Assembly (NCBI GenBank): GCA_035515075.1
Contig: DATJBZ010000028.1
Coordinates: 1 to 64,000 of the forward strand
Source: Moheibacter sp035515075
GTDB taxonomy: Bacteria > Bacteroidota > Bacteroidia > Flavobacteriales > Weeksellaceae
Reading direction: 5' to 3'
DNA length: 64,000 bases
Under the pieces are notes generated by a model, which saw only the letters and a program-made list of their open reading frames with translations, searched no databases and was not told the origin of the DNA. Below, in pieces: positions 33,073 to 42,661 of the stretch; positions within the stretch are counted from its first letter, which is position 1, and every line of letters begins with the position of its first letter. A program made the translations under genes and the position numbers.

Positions 33073-35190
33073 TTATTTTTTCAAATACAAATCGAAATAA
33101 TCGGTGACTTTTTGCATCAAATGCACGCGGTCTTTTCCACGAACATTGTGCTCATGACCAGGATATAAGAAGAAATCGACTTGAACACCTTCGCTTACAG
33201 CATTTCTCAGGAAATTCACCGAATGTTGCAAAAGTACGACATCATCCTGCGCGCCATGAATTAGCAATAATTTGTCTTTTAATAAATGGGTTTTGTCGGT
33301 CAATAAATTCTTGGCGTAACCTGCAGCATTGTTTTGTGGCGTGCCCATGTAGCGTTCACCGTACATGATTTCATACATCGACCAATCCATCACTGGACCG
33401 CCTGCTACGCCTGCTTTGAAAACGTTTGGATGGTGCAACAACAGCGAAGTTGTCATAAAGCCACCATAACTCCAACCATGAATGCCCATGCGGTCTGCAT
33501 CGACAAATGGCAAGGATTTCAAATAATTGACCCCTTGCATTTGGTCTTCCATTTCTACCGTTCCCAATTGTTTGTAAATCGCTTGTTCAAACGCCAAACC
33601 ACGGTTGCTGCTGCCTCTTCCGTCCATCACCCAAACCACATAGCCTTGTTGTGCCATGTAATCGTACCAAAGATTTCCACTCGCTGGAAAACGGTTCAAA
33701 TTCAGTTGGGCATGCGGACCGTTGTACAAATAAACTATGACTGGATATTTTTTTTGGGCATCGAAATTTGTTGGATAAATCAATTTCCCATACAAATCCG
33801 TGCCGTCTTTGGCTTGTAAAGTTACATTTTCGACCTTTGGCATTTGGTACTTTTCCAAAGGATTTTTTGCGGTCAAAAGATTTTTTTTGAATTTTTTATC
33901 GGTGGACAAAACGTCGATTTTTCTTGGCGTTTGTTCATTGCTCCAAATATCCAAAGCATAAGTTCCAGCAGAATTGGTTGAGAAATGATGGTAACCCGCA
34001 TCGGAATCAATGCGTGTCATTTTTCCGTTTTTCCAGTGGACAGCGTACAAGTGTTTTTCCATGGCGCCATCTTTGGTTGCGGTGACCAACAATTGATTTT
34101 CTTTGGCGTTGATGCCGACAATTTCATTGACCAACCAATCGCCTTGGGTAATCGCGTTCAACATTTTCCCTTGTGCATTGTAACGGTACAAATGCATGAA
34201 TCCATCGCGTTGCGACCACCACACAAATTCTTTTCCGTCAGGGAGAAAGTACATCGGATGCTGTGGTTCTACATATTTGTCGCTTTTCTCTTCCAACAAA
34301 GTGCGCACGAATTTTCCTGAATGGGCTTCATATTCGTTCAATTTCAAATGGTTTTGTCCGCGGTTCAATTCCACAATGTAAATTGACTTTTCGTCGGGTG
34401 ACCAAGCGATATTGGTCAGGAACAAATCTTTTGGTCCTTCGGTCTGAACGATGGTTGTTTTTTTCGTTTTTGGATCATAAATATGCAATTTGACTTCATG
34501 CGAAGTTCTTCCAGCAAAAGGATATTTGATGTTGTGGTTTTCGGCAGGGATGTTCGTCCAATCGACAATCGGATAATCCTCCACCATCGATTGGTCCATG
34601 CGGTAAAAAGCGATCAAATTGCCTTTGGGCGAGAAAAATATTCCTTTGTCGATACCAAATTCTTCTCTGTGAACGATTTTTCCATTGACGATATTTTGGC
34701 TGCCATCCGAAGTGATTTGGTGCAAATTTTCGCCATCGTATAGAAACAAATCATTGTCGATCACATAAGCCAATTGTCGGGTGTTGGGTTCCAAAGTAAT
34801 GGCTTCTGAGCTGTCGTCCAATTGCCAGAATTTTTCAGATTGTTGTGTTTTTTTGTTCCAAATCAACCATTCTTTGCCTGATTGGTAGCTGGCGAAATTC
34901 TCGTCCAACCAATTCAAATAAGGAAGGTTTTTGTTGTCAAAATCAGTCGAACGCAGTAAAGTGTCCGTTTTGAAATTGGGTAATTCTCGTTGGATCAATG
35001 CTGTTCCATAAGGCGTTTTGACCGCTTCAGTAAAGGCATTGGTATTCGGAATCCATTGCAATTGGGATAAATTATCAATTCTCAGATTGGTGCCCAAGCC
35101 GATGACGGCTTCTTGCATGGTCAAGGATTGGTTTTGAGAAAACCCCCATCCGCTGCAAAAAAGTAGGCTGTATAGAAAATATTTTTTCAT
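33073..35190 (-). CDS. S9-family dipeptidyl peptidase IV-like exported peptidase
   Basis: 705 residues: signal peptide (ends GFSQ), an eight-bladed beta-propeller region (about 60-440, DPPIV_N; IDKGIFFSPKGNLIAFYRMD, NIAWSPDEKSIYIVELNRGQ) and an alpha/beta-hydrolase domain. The nucleophile motif is GWSYGGF, followed by AQDDVV (Asp) and GHEHNV (His). The GVAGGPVMDWSMYE segment is typical of DPP IV. It is likely periplasmic and releases N-terminal dipeptides, probably after Pro or Ala, during peptide use. It appears monocistronic, transcribed divergently from yicC. Confidence 0.92.
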   Translation of the reverse strand: MKKYFLYSLLFCSGWGFSQNQSLTMQEAVIGLGTNLRIDNLSQLQWIPNTNAFTEAVKTPYGTALIQRELPNFKTDTLLRSTDFDNKNLPYLNWLDENFASYQSGKEWLIWNKKTQQSEKFWQLDDSSEAITLEPNTRQLAYVIDNDLFLYDGENLHQITSDGSQNIVNGKIVHREEFGIDKGIFFSPKGNLIAFYRMDQSMVEDYPIVDWTNIPAENHNIKYPFAGRTSHEVKLHIYDPKTKKTTIVQTEGPKDLFLTNIAWSPDEKSIYIVELNRGQNHLKLNEYEAHSGKFVRTLLEEKSDKYVEPQHPMYFLPDGKEFVWWSQRDGFMHLYRYNAQGKMLNAITQGDWLVNEIVGINAKENQLLVTATKDGAMEKHLYAVHWKNGKMTRIDSDAGYHHFSTNSAGTYALDIWSNEQTPRKIDVLSTDKKFKKNLLTAKNPLEKYQMPKVENVTLQAKDGTDLYGKLIYPTNFDAQKKYPVIVYLYNGPHAQLNLNRFPASGNLWYDYMAQQGYVVWVMDGRGSSNRGLAFEQAIYKQLGTVEMEDQMQGVNYLKSLPFVDADRMGIHGWSYGGFMTTSLLLHHPNVFKAGVAGGPVMDWSMYEIMYGERYMGTPQNNAAGYAKNLLTDKTHLLKDKLLLIHGAQDDVVLLQHSVNFLRNAVSEGVQVDFFLYPGHEHNVRGKDRVHLMQKVTDYFDLYLKK

Positions 35191-35338
35191 AGTTTGAAAG
35201 ATTTTAAAAAGGTAAAATTGCGCAAAAGCAATGAATTAAGCTTTAAAAATCAATTGTTTTTCCAAAAATGAACGCGAAAACCAATTCAGAGCATTGAATT
35301 GCGCGGGGCAATCCTCAGTGGGTTTGTTCAAATTTGAT

Positions 35339-35346
35339 TATTTTTG
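35339..35346 (+). promoter_or_regulatory. -7 box (TATTTTTG) before yicC-gmk
   Basis: This matches TAnnTTTG 20 bases before the yicC ATG at 35367. Confidence 0.45.
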
Positions 35347-35366
35347 TTGAAAATCAAACACAGTAT

Positions 35367-36227
35367 ATGATTCATTCCATGACCGGTTACGGAAAAGCAG
35401 TTGCTGAAAGTGCCGACAAAAAAATCACCATTGAAGTTCGTTCTTTGAACAGTAAAAATTTGGATTTGAATGTCCGAATTCCTTTTGTTTACAAGGAAAA
35501 AGAACTGGAGATTCGAAAAGTTATTTCAGAAAAATTGCAAAGAGGAAAGGTGGATTTTTCAATTCTAATTGAAACGACTTCCGCCAACAAAAACCAACAA
35601 ATCAATCTGGTCATCATCCAAGCTTACATCGATGAATTCAAGCAAATTGTACCCGAAGCCAGTGATGCTGAGCTGTTGGCGATTGTGATGCGTTTGCCTG
35701 ACGTGATGACTTATGCAGAAAATACTTTGGAGGATGAGGAATGGCAAATGACGTTTGAAACGATTGATGAAGCCATCCGGAATTTGAACGAATTTCGATT
35801 TGCAGAAGGCGAGGTTTTGCAACAAGATTTCATCCAAAGAATTGGCAATATCGAACAGCTTTTGGCAGAAGTTGAACCTTTTGAAAACGAAAGAATTCAG
35901 GTACTGAAAGAACGTTTTTTGAAGAATTTGGAAGAATTGGGTGCTGAATACGATGAAAACCGTTATGAACAAGAATTGATTTATTACATCGAAAAGTTGG
36001 ACATCACGGAAGAGAAAGTTCGTTTGGCACAACATTGCAAATATTTCATTGAAACCTTACAAACCGATGAATCGGAAGGGAAGAAATTGGGATTTATTTG
36101 TCAAGAAATTGGAAGAGAGATCAATACGTTGGGGTCGAAATCCAACCATTCTGGTTTACAAAAAATCGTGGTGCAGATGAAAGACGAATTGGAAAAAATC
36201 AAAGAACAAATTTTAAACATTTTATAA
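35367..36227 (+). CDS. yicC: YicC-family endoribonuclease
   Basis: 286 residues beginning MIHSMTGYGKA, the hallmark start of the family, with VRSLNSKNLDLNVRIP and the DUF1732 C-terminus (KKLGFICQEIGREINTLGSKSNHSGLQ). YicC proteins are Mn-dependent endoribonucleases involved in RNA turnover. The open frame extends to 35334 but the family start is the ATG at 35367. Guanylate kinase follows 25 bases later, the usual yicC-gmk order. Confidence 0.92.
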   Translation: MIHSMTGYGKAVAESADKKITIEVRSLNSKNLDLNVRIPFVYKEKELEIRKVISEKLQRGKVDFSILIETTSANKNQQINLVIIQAYIDEFKQIVPEASDAELLAIVMRLPDVMTYAENTLEDEEWQMTFETIDEAIRNLNEFRFAEGEVLQQDFIQRIGNIEQLLAEVEPFENERIQVLKERFLKNLEELGAEYDENRYEQELIYYIEKLDITEEKVRLAQHCKYFIETLQTDESEGKKLGFICQEIGREINTLGSKSNHSGLQKIVVQMKDELEKIKEQILNIL

Positions 36228-36252
36228 AAAAGTTGTAAGACGCATTGTAAAG

Positions 36253-36822
36253 ATGAATTCAGGAAAATTAATCATAGTTTCAGCGCCTTCTGGCAGCGGA
36301 AAAACGACTTTGGTCAAACATTTATTGGAAACGGTAGAAGCAGTAGAATTTTCTATTTCTTGTGCTACGCGTTCGCCAAGGCCCAATGAAATCGATGGCA
36401 AGGATTATTATTTTATCAGCACAGAAGAATTTCGCCAAAAAATTGCCCAAGAAGCTTTTGCAGAATGGGAAGAAGTGTACGAAAACAACTTTTATGGTAC
36501 CTTAAAAGCAGAAATTGATCGGATTTGGGACCAAAACAAGGCGGTGATTTTTGACATTGACGTGGTCGGTGGGATCAATTTGAAAAAGTTGTATCCGGAG
36601 AATTCCTTGTCAATTTTCATCATGCCACCTTCGTTGGACGAATTGGAAAGTCGTTTGAGAAACCGACAAACAGAAACCGAAGAAAAGTTGCAAATGCGCA
36701 TTGACAAAGCCGAAAAAGAACTGTTGATGGCGGCGGAGTTTGATACGGTTATTTTGAATGATGTTTTGGAAGAAAGCAAAAAAGAAATGGTGGACAAAAT
36801 CCAAGCATTTTTAGCAGAATAA
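36253..36822 (+). CDS. gmk: Guanylate kinase
   Basis: This 189-residue enzyme converts GMP to GDP using ATP. P-loop SAPSGSGKTTL (about 10-20), GMP-binding segment SCATRSPRPNEIDGKDYYF, EWEEVYENNFYGT, DIDVVGG and FIMPPSLDELESRLRNR are all present. It is the second gene of the yicC-gmk pair and is followed by a strong terminator. Confidence 0.95.
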   Translation: MNSGKLIIVSAPSGSGKTTLVKHLLETVEAVEFSISCATRSPRPNEIDGKDYYFISTEEFRQKIAQEAFAEWEEVYENNFYGTLKAEIDRIWDQNKAVIFDIDVVGGINLKKLYPENSLSIFIMPPSLDELESRLRNRQTETEEKLQMRIDKAEKELLMAAEFDTVILNDVLEESKKEMVDKIQAFLAE

Positions 36823-36840
36823 ATTCAATGCATAAGAGAC

Positions 36841-36877
36841 AAAAAGACCTGTTGACAAAAGTGAACAGGTCTTTTTT
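36841..36877 (+). terminator. Bidirectional intrinsic terminator
   Basis: AAAAAGACCTGTT (36841-36853) and AACAGGTCTTTTT (36864-36876) form a perfect stem between the convergent gmk and rimK genes, with T runs on both strands. Confidence 0.88.
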
Positions 36878-36898
36878 GATAACTATTTGATTGAAAAG

Positions 36899-38296
36899 TT
36901 AATTTTTTAATTTGATGCCTTTCTTGGTGCTTCTTTTGGCGACTCTGGCTTCCACAGCGCGGATGATTTCCAAGGCGATGTCCTTTCCAGTCGCGCCTTC
37001 AATGCCTTCCAAACCTGGGGAGGAATTGACTTCTAACAACAAAGGTCCTTTGGCAGAACGAATCATGTCCACACCTGCCACATCCAAGCCCATGGCTTTG
37101 GTGGCTTGTATGGCCAAACGCCTTTCTTCGCGTGTGATTTTCACCACAGAACCCGTTCCACCCAAATGGATGTTGGCGCGGAATTCACCCGGAGGCGCTT
37201 CTCTTTGCATCGAAGCGACGACTTTTCCATTGATCACAAAACAACGCAAATCTTTTCCATTGGCTTCTTTGATGAATTCTTGTACCAAAATGTTTGCATT
37301 CAAGCTTTTGAAAGCGTTGATCACCGATTCAGCGGCTTTTTTGGTTTCAGCCAAAACCACCCCTTTCCCTTGGGTACCTTCCAACAATTTGATGATCAAA
37401 GGCGAACCGCCGACCATTTTGATGAGGTTGTTGGTGTCCAAAGGAGAGTTGGCAAAACCGGTAATTGGAATGTCCAAACCGTTGTCCAACAAGAGTTGTA
37501 GCGAATACAATTTGTCACGTGAGTGGGTGATGGCATACGAACTATTGAGTGCATAAACGCCCAAAGATTCGAATTGTCGGGTCAAAGCACATCCATAATA
37601 CGTCATGCTGGGACGGATTCTCGGAATCACTGCATCCAAATCGTTCAAAGTTCGTCCGCCACGGTAATGAACTTCCGGCGTACGTGCATCCAATTTCATG
37701 TAACATTGTTTGATGTTGTAAAATTCGATTTCGTGGCCGCGTTGTTCTGCTGCTTCGATGATCCTTTGGTTGCTGTACAAATTGGGATTGCTCGCCAATA
37801 AACCAATTTTCAGCCCTTCATGGCCGATGGGTTCTTTGGCATAATGCGATTCGACTTGTTCCAAACTATGGGAGCCAAACAAGAAGCTGCTCTCTGGATC
37901 GACGAGGATTTTTCCTTTCATCGCTTCTCTTCCCAGCAACATGCGGTAGCCCATCGAATCTCGATTGGCCAGCGTAACTTCAATTTCCCAAGCTTCGTTT
38001 TCGATTTCCAAGATGGTATTGATCACATAACGATTTTCTCTCGTTCCCGTTGAGCTTTTGATGACCCGACGGTCGATGATGGGCGCTTCGCAATTGACGA
38101 CTCTACGGCCATCAAACTGCAAAGGATGCACGTCAAACGACACCCAATTTTCGCCATTTCGTTGAAAAGGTATGATGTTGACGGCGTGTAAGGCAGAGGT
38201 TTTTGCTCCACTGTCCACCCTAACTTTTATTTTAGGTAACCCCAATTCGGGAAGTGCAATCCACTCTTCACTTCCTGCAATCATTTTTTTATCCAT
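36899..38296 (-). CDS. rimK: Fusion of RimB-like aspartic protease and RimK-type ATP-grasp glutamate ligase
   Basis: The chosen 465-residue frame starts MDKKMIAGSEEWIALPELGL. Residues 5-140 match the retropepsin-like RimB/ATP-dependent zinc protease domain (VRVDSGAKTSALH, Asp 28; RYVINTILEI; LLGREAM). Residues about 160-455 match RimK (IGLLASNPNLYSNQRI, SRDKLYSLQLLLDNGLDIP, GGSPLIIKLLEGTQGKGVVL, VAGVDMIRSAKGPLLLEVNSSPGLEGIE), which adds Glu residues to the C-terminus of ribosomal protein S6. In enterobacteria RimB and RimK are separate and act together. The frame is open to 38383, but the family start is at 38296. Confidence 0.88.
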   Translation of the reverse strand: MDKKMIAGSEEWIALPELGLPKIKVRVDSGAKTSALHAVNIIPFQRNGENWVSFDVHPLQFDGRRVVNCEAPIIDRRVIKSSTGTRENRYVINTILEIENEAWEIEVTLANRDSMGYRMLLGREAMKGKILVDPESSFLFGSHSLEQVESHYAKEPIGHEGLKIGLLASNPNLYSNQRIIEAAEQRGHEIEFYNIKQCYMKLDARTPEVHYRGGRTLNDLDAVIPRIRPSMTYYGCALTRQFESLGVYALNSSYAITHSRDKLYSLQLLLDNGLDIPITGFANSPLDTNNLIKMVGGSPLIIKLLEGTQGKGVVLAETKKAAESVINAFKSLNANILVQEFIKEANGKDLRCFVINGKVVASMQREAPPGEFRANIHLGGTGSVVKITREERRLAIQATKAMGLDVAGVDMIRSAKGPLLLEVNSSPGLEGIEGATGKDIALEIIRAVEARVAKRSTKKGIKLKN

Positions 38297-38500
38297 AGTC
38301 AAAATGCATTTAAGCGCGATGCAAGATAATATAAGTTCATGATGCGATTCGCTATTTTTTAGACTTGCTGTAAAAATATACAATTCTGTGGATTCATCAC
38401 ATTAATATTTTATCAATAGCGCTGTGATGAGGTTTGCTGGTTTTTTCTTAATTTCGGGTTAAATCTAAATATTCACTGCCAAAAACGCATGGATTTACCT

Positions 38501-38508
38501 TATTTTTG
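38501..38508 (+). promoter_or_regulatory. -7 box (TATTTTTG) before mscS-dacB
   Basis: This matches TAnnTTTG 17 bases before the mscS start. Confidence 0.45.
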
Positions 38509-38525
38509 TCGATTAAATTAAAAAA

Positions 38526-39338
38526 ATGAACTTGGAAAAATTGAATTGGTTGCTTCCTGATTTGTTGAAATTTGCCGTGAATGTTGGTGTGGCATTGTTG
38601 ATTTTCATTGTTGGATTTTGGTTGGGATACCAATTGAAAAACGTCATCAGAAAGCGAATGGTTCGCAGAGAGGTCGATCCGACCATCCGTGAATTTGTGC
38701 TGCCAATTTTTGATTTCTTGTTCAAACTGTTGGTCATCGTCACGGCGATCGGTGCTTTGGGGATCAAAGTCACTTCTTTCGCGGCGATATTGGCGGGATT
38801 GGCTGCCGGAATTGGTTTGTCTTTGCAAGGCAGTTTGTCCAATTTTGCAGGTGGCTTGTTGATCATTTTGTTCAAACCTTTCAAGGTCGGTGATTACATC
38901 GAAGCTTTGTCACACAGCGGTACAGTGAATGCCATCAGTATTTTGTACACAACGATTACCACGGACCACCAACAAACGGTGGTGTTACCCAATTCCAGTT
39001 TGCTCAACAATCCCATCAAAAATTATTCGATTTTACCGACAAGGCGAATGGACATCAAAATTGGGGTTTCTTACAATGAAGATTTGGACAAAACCATTTT
39101 GATTTTGCGGCAGATGTTGGAACAAGAAGCCTTGGTATTGAAGGACAAGCCAATTACGGTCGAAGTTTTGGAATTGACGGATTACCGCATCAATTTGGCG
39201 GTGAGGGCATTCATCAAGAGAGAAAATTATTGGTCGGTGTATTTCAAAATGCACAAAAAAACCATTGAAATACTACGTGAAAACAACATCGTGGCGACGC
39301 CTTCGCCTTCGAAAATGATCGTTTCAGAAAAAGAATAA
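38526..39338 (+). CDS. mscS: Small-conductance mechanosensitive channel (MscS family)
   Basis: 270 residues, three transmembrane helices (about 15-38, 58-78, 82-112), then the pore-lining TM3 with many Gly/Ala (AAILAGLAAGIGLSLQGSLSN), the FKVGDYIEALSHSGTVNAIS beta domain, NSSLLNNPIKNYS and the C-terminal alpha/beta domain. It releases solutes on osmotic downshift. The PBP4 gene starts 4 bases after its stop, so the two are co-transcribed. Confidence 0.92.
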   Translation: MNLEKLNWLLPDLLKFAVNVGVALLIFIVGFWLGYQLKNVIRKRMVRREVDPTIREFVLPIFDFLFKLLVIVTAIGALGIKVTSFAAILAGLAAGIGLSLQGSLSNFAGGLLIILFKPFKVGDYIEALSHSGTVNAISILYTTITTDHQQTVVLPNSSLLNNPIKNYSILPTRRMDIKIGVSYNEDLDKTILILRQMLEQEALVLKDKPITVEVLELTDYRINLAVRAFIKRENYWSVYFKMHKKTIEILRENNIVATPSPSKMIVSEKE

Positions 39339-39342
39339 GCAC

Positions 39343-40608
39343 ATGCGAAATCATTTTTATGTACTGGCTGTTTTTTTGGGGTTTTGTTCGATCGTATGGT
39401 CGCAAAACGCATGGATTGACAACCATTTGAATGGTGATTTTTACAAAAACCAATTCACTGGTTTTTATTTGTACGATCCTGAAAGTAAACAAGAATTGGC
39501 GAATTTTAATGGTGAAAAATACTTTACGCCTGCATCCAATGTCAAGATCATGGCTTTGTACAGCGCGATGAAAGTGTTGCCGGATTCGATTCCTGCTTTG
39601 CGCTACGAAAGAAAAAACGGGAAGTTGATTATTGAAGGTTTGGGCGATCCGACCTTTTTACATCCTGAATTCAAATCGGTCAACAAGGTATTGGATTTTC
39701 TAAAAAAACAAACCGAACCGATTTATTTACATTGGGGAAAATTTGAAGGACCAAGAATGGGTTTGGGCTGGTCGTGGGAAGATTATGAAAAATATTATTC
39801 GGCCGAGCGCAGTGAATTTCCGTTGTATGGCAATATGGCGGTGATCAAAAAAGGCAAAGGTCGACCCAGTGCTTTTCCATTGACTTTGGCGGATTCGGTG
39901 GAATACCAAGAAAGCATTTTTAGCCGACATTTTTTGGACAACAAATTTTATGTCGGTTCCAGAAATGGCGCTACTACACGCGTTCCTTTTGTGGTCAAAG
40001 ACGAACTCATTCGACAAATGTTGGCAGAAGCCATTCAAAAAGAAGTGTTTTTGACCGACGTTCCTTTGTCTAAAAACGCCCAAACCTTGTTCAGTTTGCC
40101 GTCTGATTTGGTGTACAAAAGAATGATGGAGGTGAGCGATAATTTTTTGGCAGAACAAATCTTGTTGATGGTTTCTGGTCAAATTTCCAATTCGATGAGT
40201 TCAGAAAAAGCGATTCAATACGTCAAAACCAAATATTTGAAAGGTATGCCACAAGATCCTGTTTGGGTGGATGGTTCTGGTTTGTCGCGTTACAATTTAT
40301 TTTCGCCCAAGGATTTTGCTTTTGTTTTGGAAAAAATGTACCAAGAATTTCCCAAAGAAAGATTGTTCAATCTGTTTGCAGTAGGAGGAAGGACAGGAAC
40401 TTTGCGCAACAATTATGGTGGGAAAACGCCCTATGTTTATGCCAAGTCGGGGACCTTGTCCAACAATTATGCTTTGAGTGGTTATTTGGTGACGAAATCA
40501 GGAAAAACCTTGATTTTTAGCATCATGAACAACCATTTTCAAAAGGAAAATTGGCAAGTTCGACAAGAAACCCAAAAGCTGTTGGAATACGTTCGCGACA
40601 ATTACTAA
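39343..40608 (+). CDS. dacB: D-alanyl-D-alanine carboxypeptidase/endopeptidase (PBP4, peptidase S13)
   Basis: 421 residues with a signal peptide (ends IVWS) and the three penicillin-binding motifs: SxxK as SNVK (Ser 65, Lys 68), SxN as SDN (about residue 264) and KTG as KSG (about residue 367, AKSGTLSNNYALSGY). It trims or cuts peptidoglycan cross-links in the periplasm. The length is slightly short for the family, suggesting a compact insert domain. It is the second gene of the mscS pair. Confidence 0.9.
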   Translation: MRNHFYVLAVFLGFCSIVWSQNAWIDNHLNGDFYKNQFTGFYLYDPESKQELANFNGEKYFTPASNVKIMALYSAMKVLPDSIPALRYERKNGKLIIEGLGDPTFLHPEFKSVNKVLDFLKKQTEPIYLHWGKFEGPRMGLGWSWEDYEKYYSAERSEFPLYGNMAVIKKGKGRPSAFPLTLADSVEYQESIFSRHFLDNKFYVGSRNGATTRVPFVVKDELIRQMLAEAIQKEVFLTDVPLSKNAQTLFSLPSDLVYKRMMEVSDNFLAEQILLMVSGQISNSMSSEKAIQYVKTKYLKGMPQDPVWVDGSGLSRYNLFSPKDFAFVLEKMYQEFPKERLFNLFAVGGRTGTLRNNYGGKTPYVYAKSGTLSNNYALSGYLVTKSGKTLIFSIMNNHFQKENWQVRQETQKLLEYVRDNY

Positions 40609-40698
40609 ATTTTCATTAAAACAAGTTAGCGTTTTGTTAAAGCTGTGATTTCGGAATGATATTTTCATTCAAAGCATTGAACCTTAAATCAATGCGTC

Positions 40699-41481
40699 AT
40701 GAAATCCATTCCAGTAAAACCGTCAGTAGCCCATCATTTGGAAACACGTTGGCAAGTGCTGATGTCCGTTGAGAATTTTCAAAATGATGTCAAAAATACT
40801 TCCAAGAAAATTCATGGATTGTCCAAAGAATTGATTGTAAATTATGAAAAAGCCGTGGGTTTTTTGAAAGCAGATTTGGACATTAGCCAAAATAAAAAAG
40901 CGGAAGATCATTTGATGAATATCCGTGTGCATGCCAACCATTTGAACCATGCTTTGGACTTGATCAGCGAACCCCATCTTCAAAACGAAAACCATCCCGC
41001 TTTGTCCGATCAGATCAAAATCTATGTACACCGTTTGTCGCGTTTGCGTGAAAGTGCCTTGGCCTTGGAAAATTTGGGCAATCAACATTTAACGAAAGAA
41101 GACCGTGCGATTTGGCAAGAAAAATATTGTCTGTATGACAAGTTCTATGCTGAGAAATTCAAGCAACAAACCACTTTTTTGAAATTGATCAATGAGTTTT
41201 ATGAGCGGTTCAGTCCCAAAGAATTGGAGCAAATCGCTAAAATCATTGCCGAAAATCGCATTGAAAATTCAGATGAAAAGTACAATGAAATGTATGAAAA
41301 ACAATACTTGAAAGCCATTGCGCAATTCAGACGTGAATTTCATCCGCAAAATTTATGGGACACGATTTTGGAAATATTGTCAGGTGGCGTGCATCCTTCT
41401 CCGGAAGAGAAAATGATGTTGAACCAATGGATTGAAGGCAAACCCAAAGAAAAGCCAGGTGGTTTGGAAGAGATTGTTTGA
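40699..41481 (+). CDS. Hypothetical helical protein
   Basis: I do not recognise this 260-residue protein. It has no signal peptide or membrane helix and is predicted almost wholly helical and rich in Glu/Lys/Gln, with a repeated His segment near 75-85 (MNIRVHANHLNHALDLISEP) and a helical-bundle feel. The C-terminal end is GGLEEIV. It follows dacB by 90 bases and is convergent with the OMP cluster at 41494, with 12 bases between the stops. It could be a cytoplasmic four-helix-bundle protein; no function is proposed. Confidence 0.7.
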   Translation: MKSIPVKPSVAHHLETRWQVLMSVENFQNDVKNTSKKIHGLSKELIVNYEKAVGFLKADLDISQNKKAEDHLMNIRVHANHLNHALDLISEPHLQNENHPALSDQIKIYVHRLSRLRESALALENLGNQHLTKEDRAIWQEKYCLYDKFYAEKFKQQTTFLKLINEFYERFSPKELEQIAKIIAENRIENSDEKYNEMYEKQYLKAIAQFRREFHPQNLWDTILEILSGGVHPSPEEKMMLNQWIEGKPKEKPGGLEEIV

Positions 41482-41493
41482 TTTAATGGTTCA

Positions 41494-42033
41494 TCAAAAG
41501 ACAAAACCAAAGTTCACGTCCAATCCCAAAGTCACGCCATGGTTGCCATTTTCAACCCATTGGTAACCTGGTCCAGCGGAGAATTCAAAATTGATTTTTT
41601 TGGACAAATTTCTTCTTAAACCATATTTCGGGATGATAGAAAAAGTCTTTAAAACTGCTACATTTTCCGAGTTGCTACTCGTGCCCCAATCGGGTGTGTA
41701 AGTGGTTTCCAAAGCCAAAAAGTTGGCGGCGTTGTGAAAGGTTTTCTTTCCTTTTTCGATTCTTCGGTTGAAATTGTAATAATACCTTCCTTCCAAACTC
41801 AACGCGGTGGTCAACACATAATTGACATGGTCATCGACCATGCTGTTGTAGAAAATTCCACCTTCATAACCGATTTCTCCTTGAAGTGTCAATTCAGAAG
41901 TCAGGGCTTTTTCATAACTGATCCAAGCGCCAATCAATCCTGCTTTTGCACTGAAAACATCGACTGCTTTTTCTTGTGAGTAAGCCCATGCGCTGGCGAA
42001 TACGGCCAAGGCTACAATTGTTTTTTTCATCAT
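41494..42033 (-). CDS. Predicted outer-membrane beta-barrel protein, small
   Basis: 179 residues with a signal peptide (MMKKTIVALAVFASAWAYSQ) and alternating amphipathic strands (LTLQGEIGYEGGIFYNS, LTTALSLEGRYYYNFNRR, GVTLGLDVNFGFVF), ending in an aromatic Phe as barrels do. It resembles small flavobacterial OMPs without a specific family name. It is the last gene of a three-gene minus-strand cluster, 6 bases after its neighbour. Confidence 0.7.
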   Translation of the reverse strand: MMKKTIVALAVFASAWAYSQEKAVDVFSAKAGLIGAWISYEKALTSELTLQGEIGYEGGIFYNSMVDDHVNYVLTTALSLEGRYYYNFNRRIEKGKKTFHNAANFLALETTYTPDWGTSSNSENVAVLKTFSIIPKYGLRRNLSKKINFEFSAGPGYQWVENGNHGVTLGLDVNFGFVF

Positions 42034-42039
42034 TTCAAT

Positions 42040-42615
42040 TTATAATTCTAAACCAACGCCAATCCCTATTCCTACCATATTGTAATATTGGACGACGTCA
42101 GGTTGTATGTCAAATTCTTTTCGGATGGCTTGGTAAGTGAGTAAACCTTCAAAGTTGGCACACAATGCTTTGAAAATCGGTAACCGATAACCCATACCGA
42201 CTCGCAACAAGGTGCCATTTTTTGCCAAATCTCCAAAATGCGTTCCGATGTCCAACCTGAAAATCGGCGCTTCTATTTTTTCTCCGCCAATGCTGCTCCT
42301 TAAACTAATATAAACAGGGACATACGAAATGTCTGGATGATGGATTTGTTCAAAACCAGTCCCTAAACCAACGACTAAATATTCATCAAAACGATAATGG
42401 GCTTCGAAATTGATCCCTAATAAATAAGATTCTCGAGGATGCATGTACAACTCTTCAGGTTGCGAATCAGAAAGGTTTTCATCTTTATCTGTCACCATCA
42501 TGGCAAAACTTTGGACATTGAATTGAAAGCCTTTTTTTCTTTCCAAATGCGTTTGACCGAGCGATGTACCATATAAAAAAGTAAAAACCCACAAAGTGAG
42601 AATTTTTCCTGACAT
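42040..42615 (-). CDS. Predicted outer-membrane beta-barrel protein
   Basis: 191 residues, signal peptide (about 1-20, ends SLGQ), strands such as YRFDEYLVVGLGTGFEQI and LLRVGMGYRLPIF, and a C-terminal strand YYNMVGIGIGVGLEL. It probably forms a small barrel like its neighbour at 41494. It lies 46 bases downstream of the large OMP gene, likely in one transcript. The function is unknown. Confidence 0.68.
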   Translation of the reverse strand: MSGKILTLWVFTFLYGTSLGQTHLERKKGFQFNVQSFAMMVTDKDENLSDSQPEELYMHPRESYLLGINFEAHYRFDEYLVVGLGTGFEQIHHPDISYVPVYISLRSSIGGEKIEAPIFRLDIGTHFGDLAKNGTLLRVGMGYRLPIFKALCANFEGLLTYQAIRKEFDIQPDVVQYYNMVGIGIGVGLEL

Positions 42616-42661
42616 GATTTAAGTTAAAAAGGTTCGTTGCCGCAAATGTATTATTATTAGA

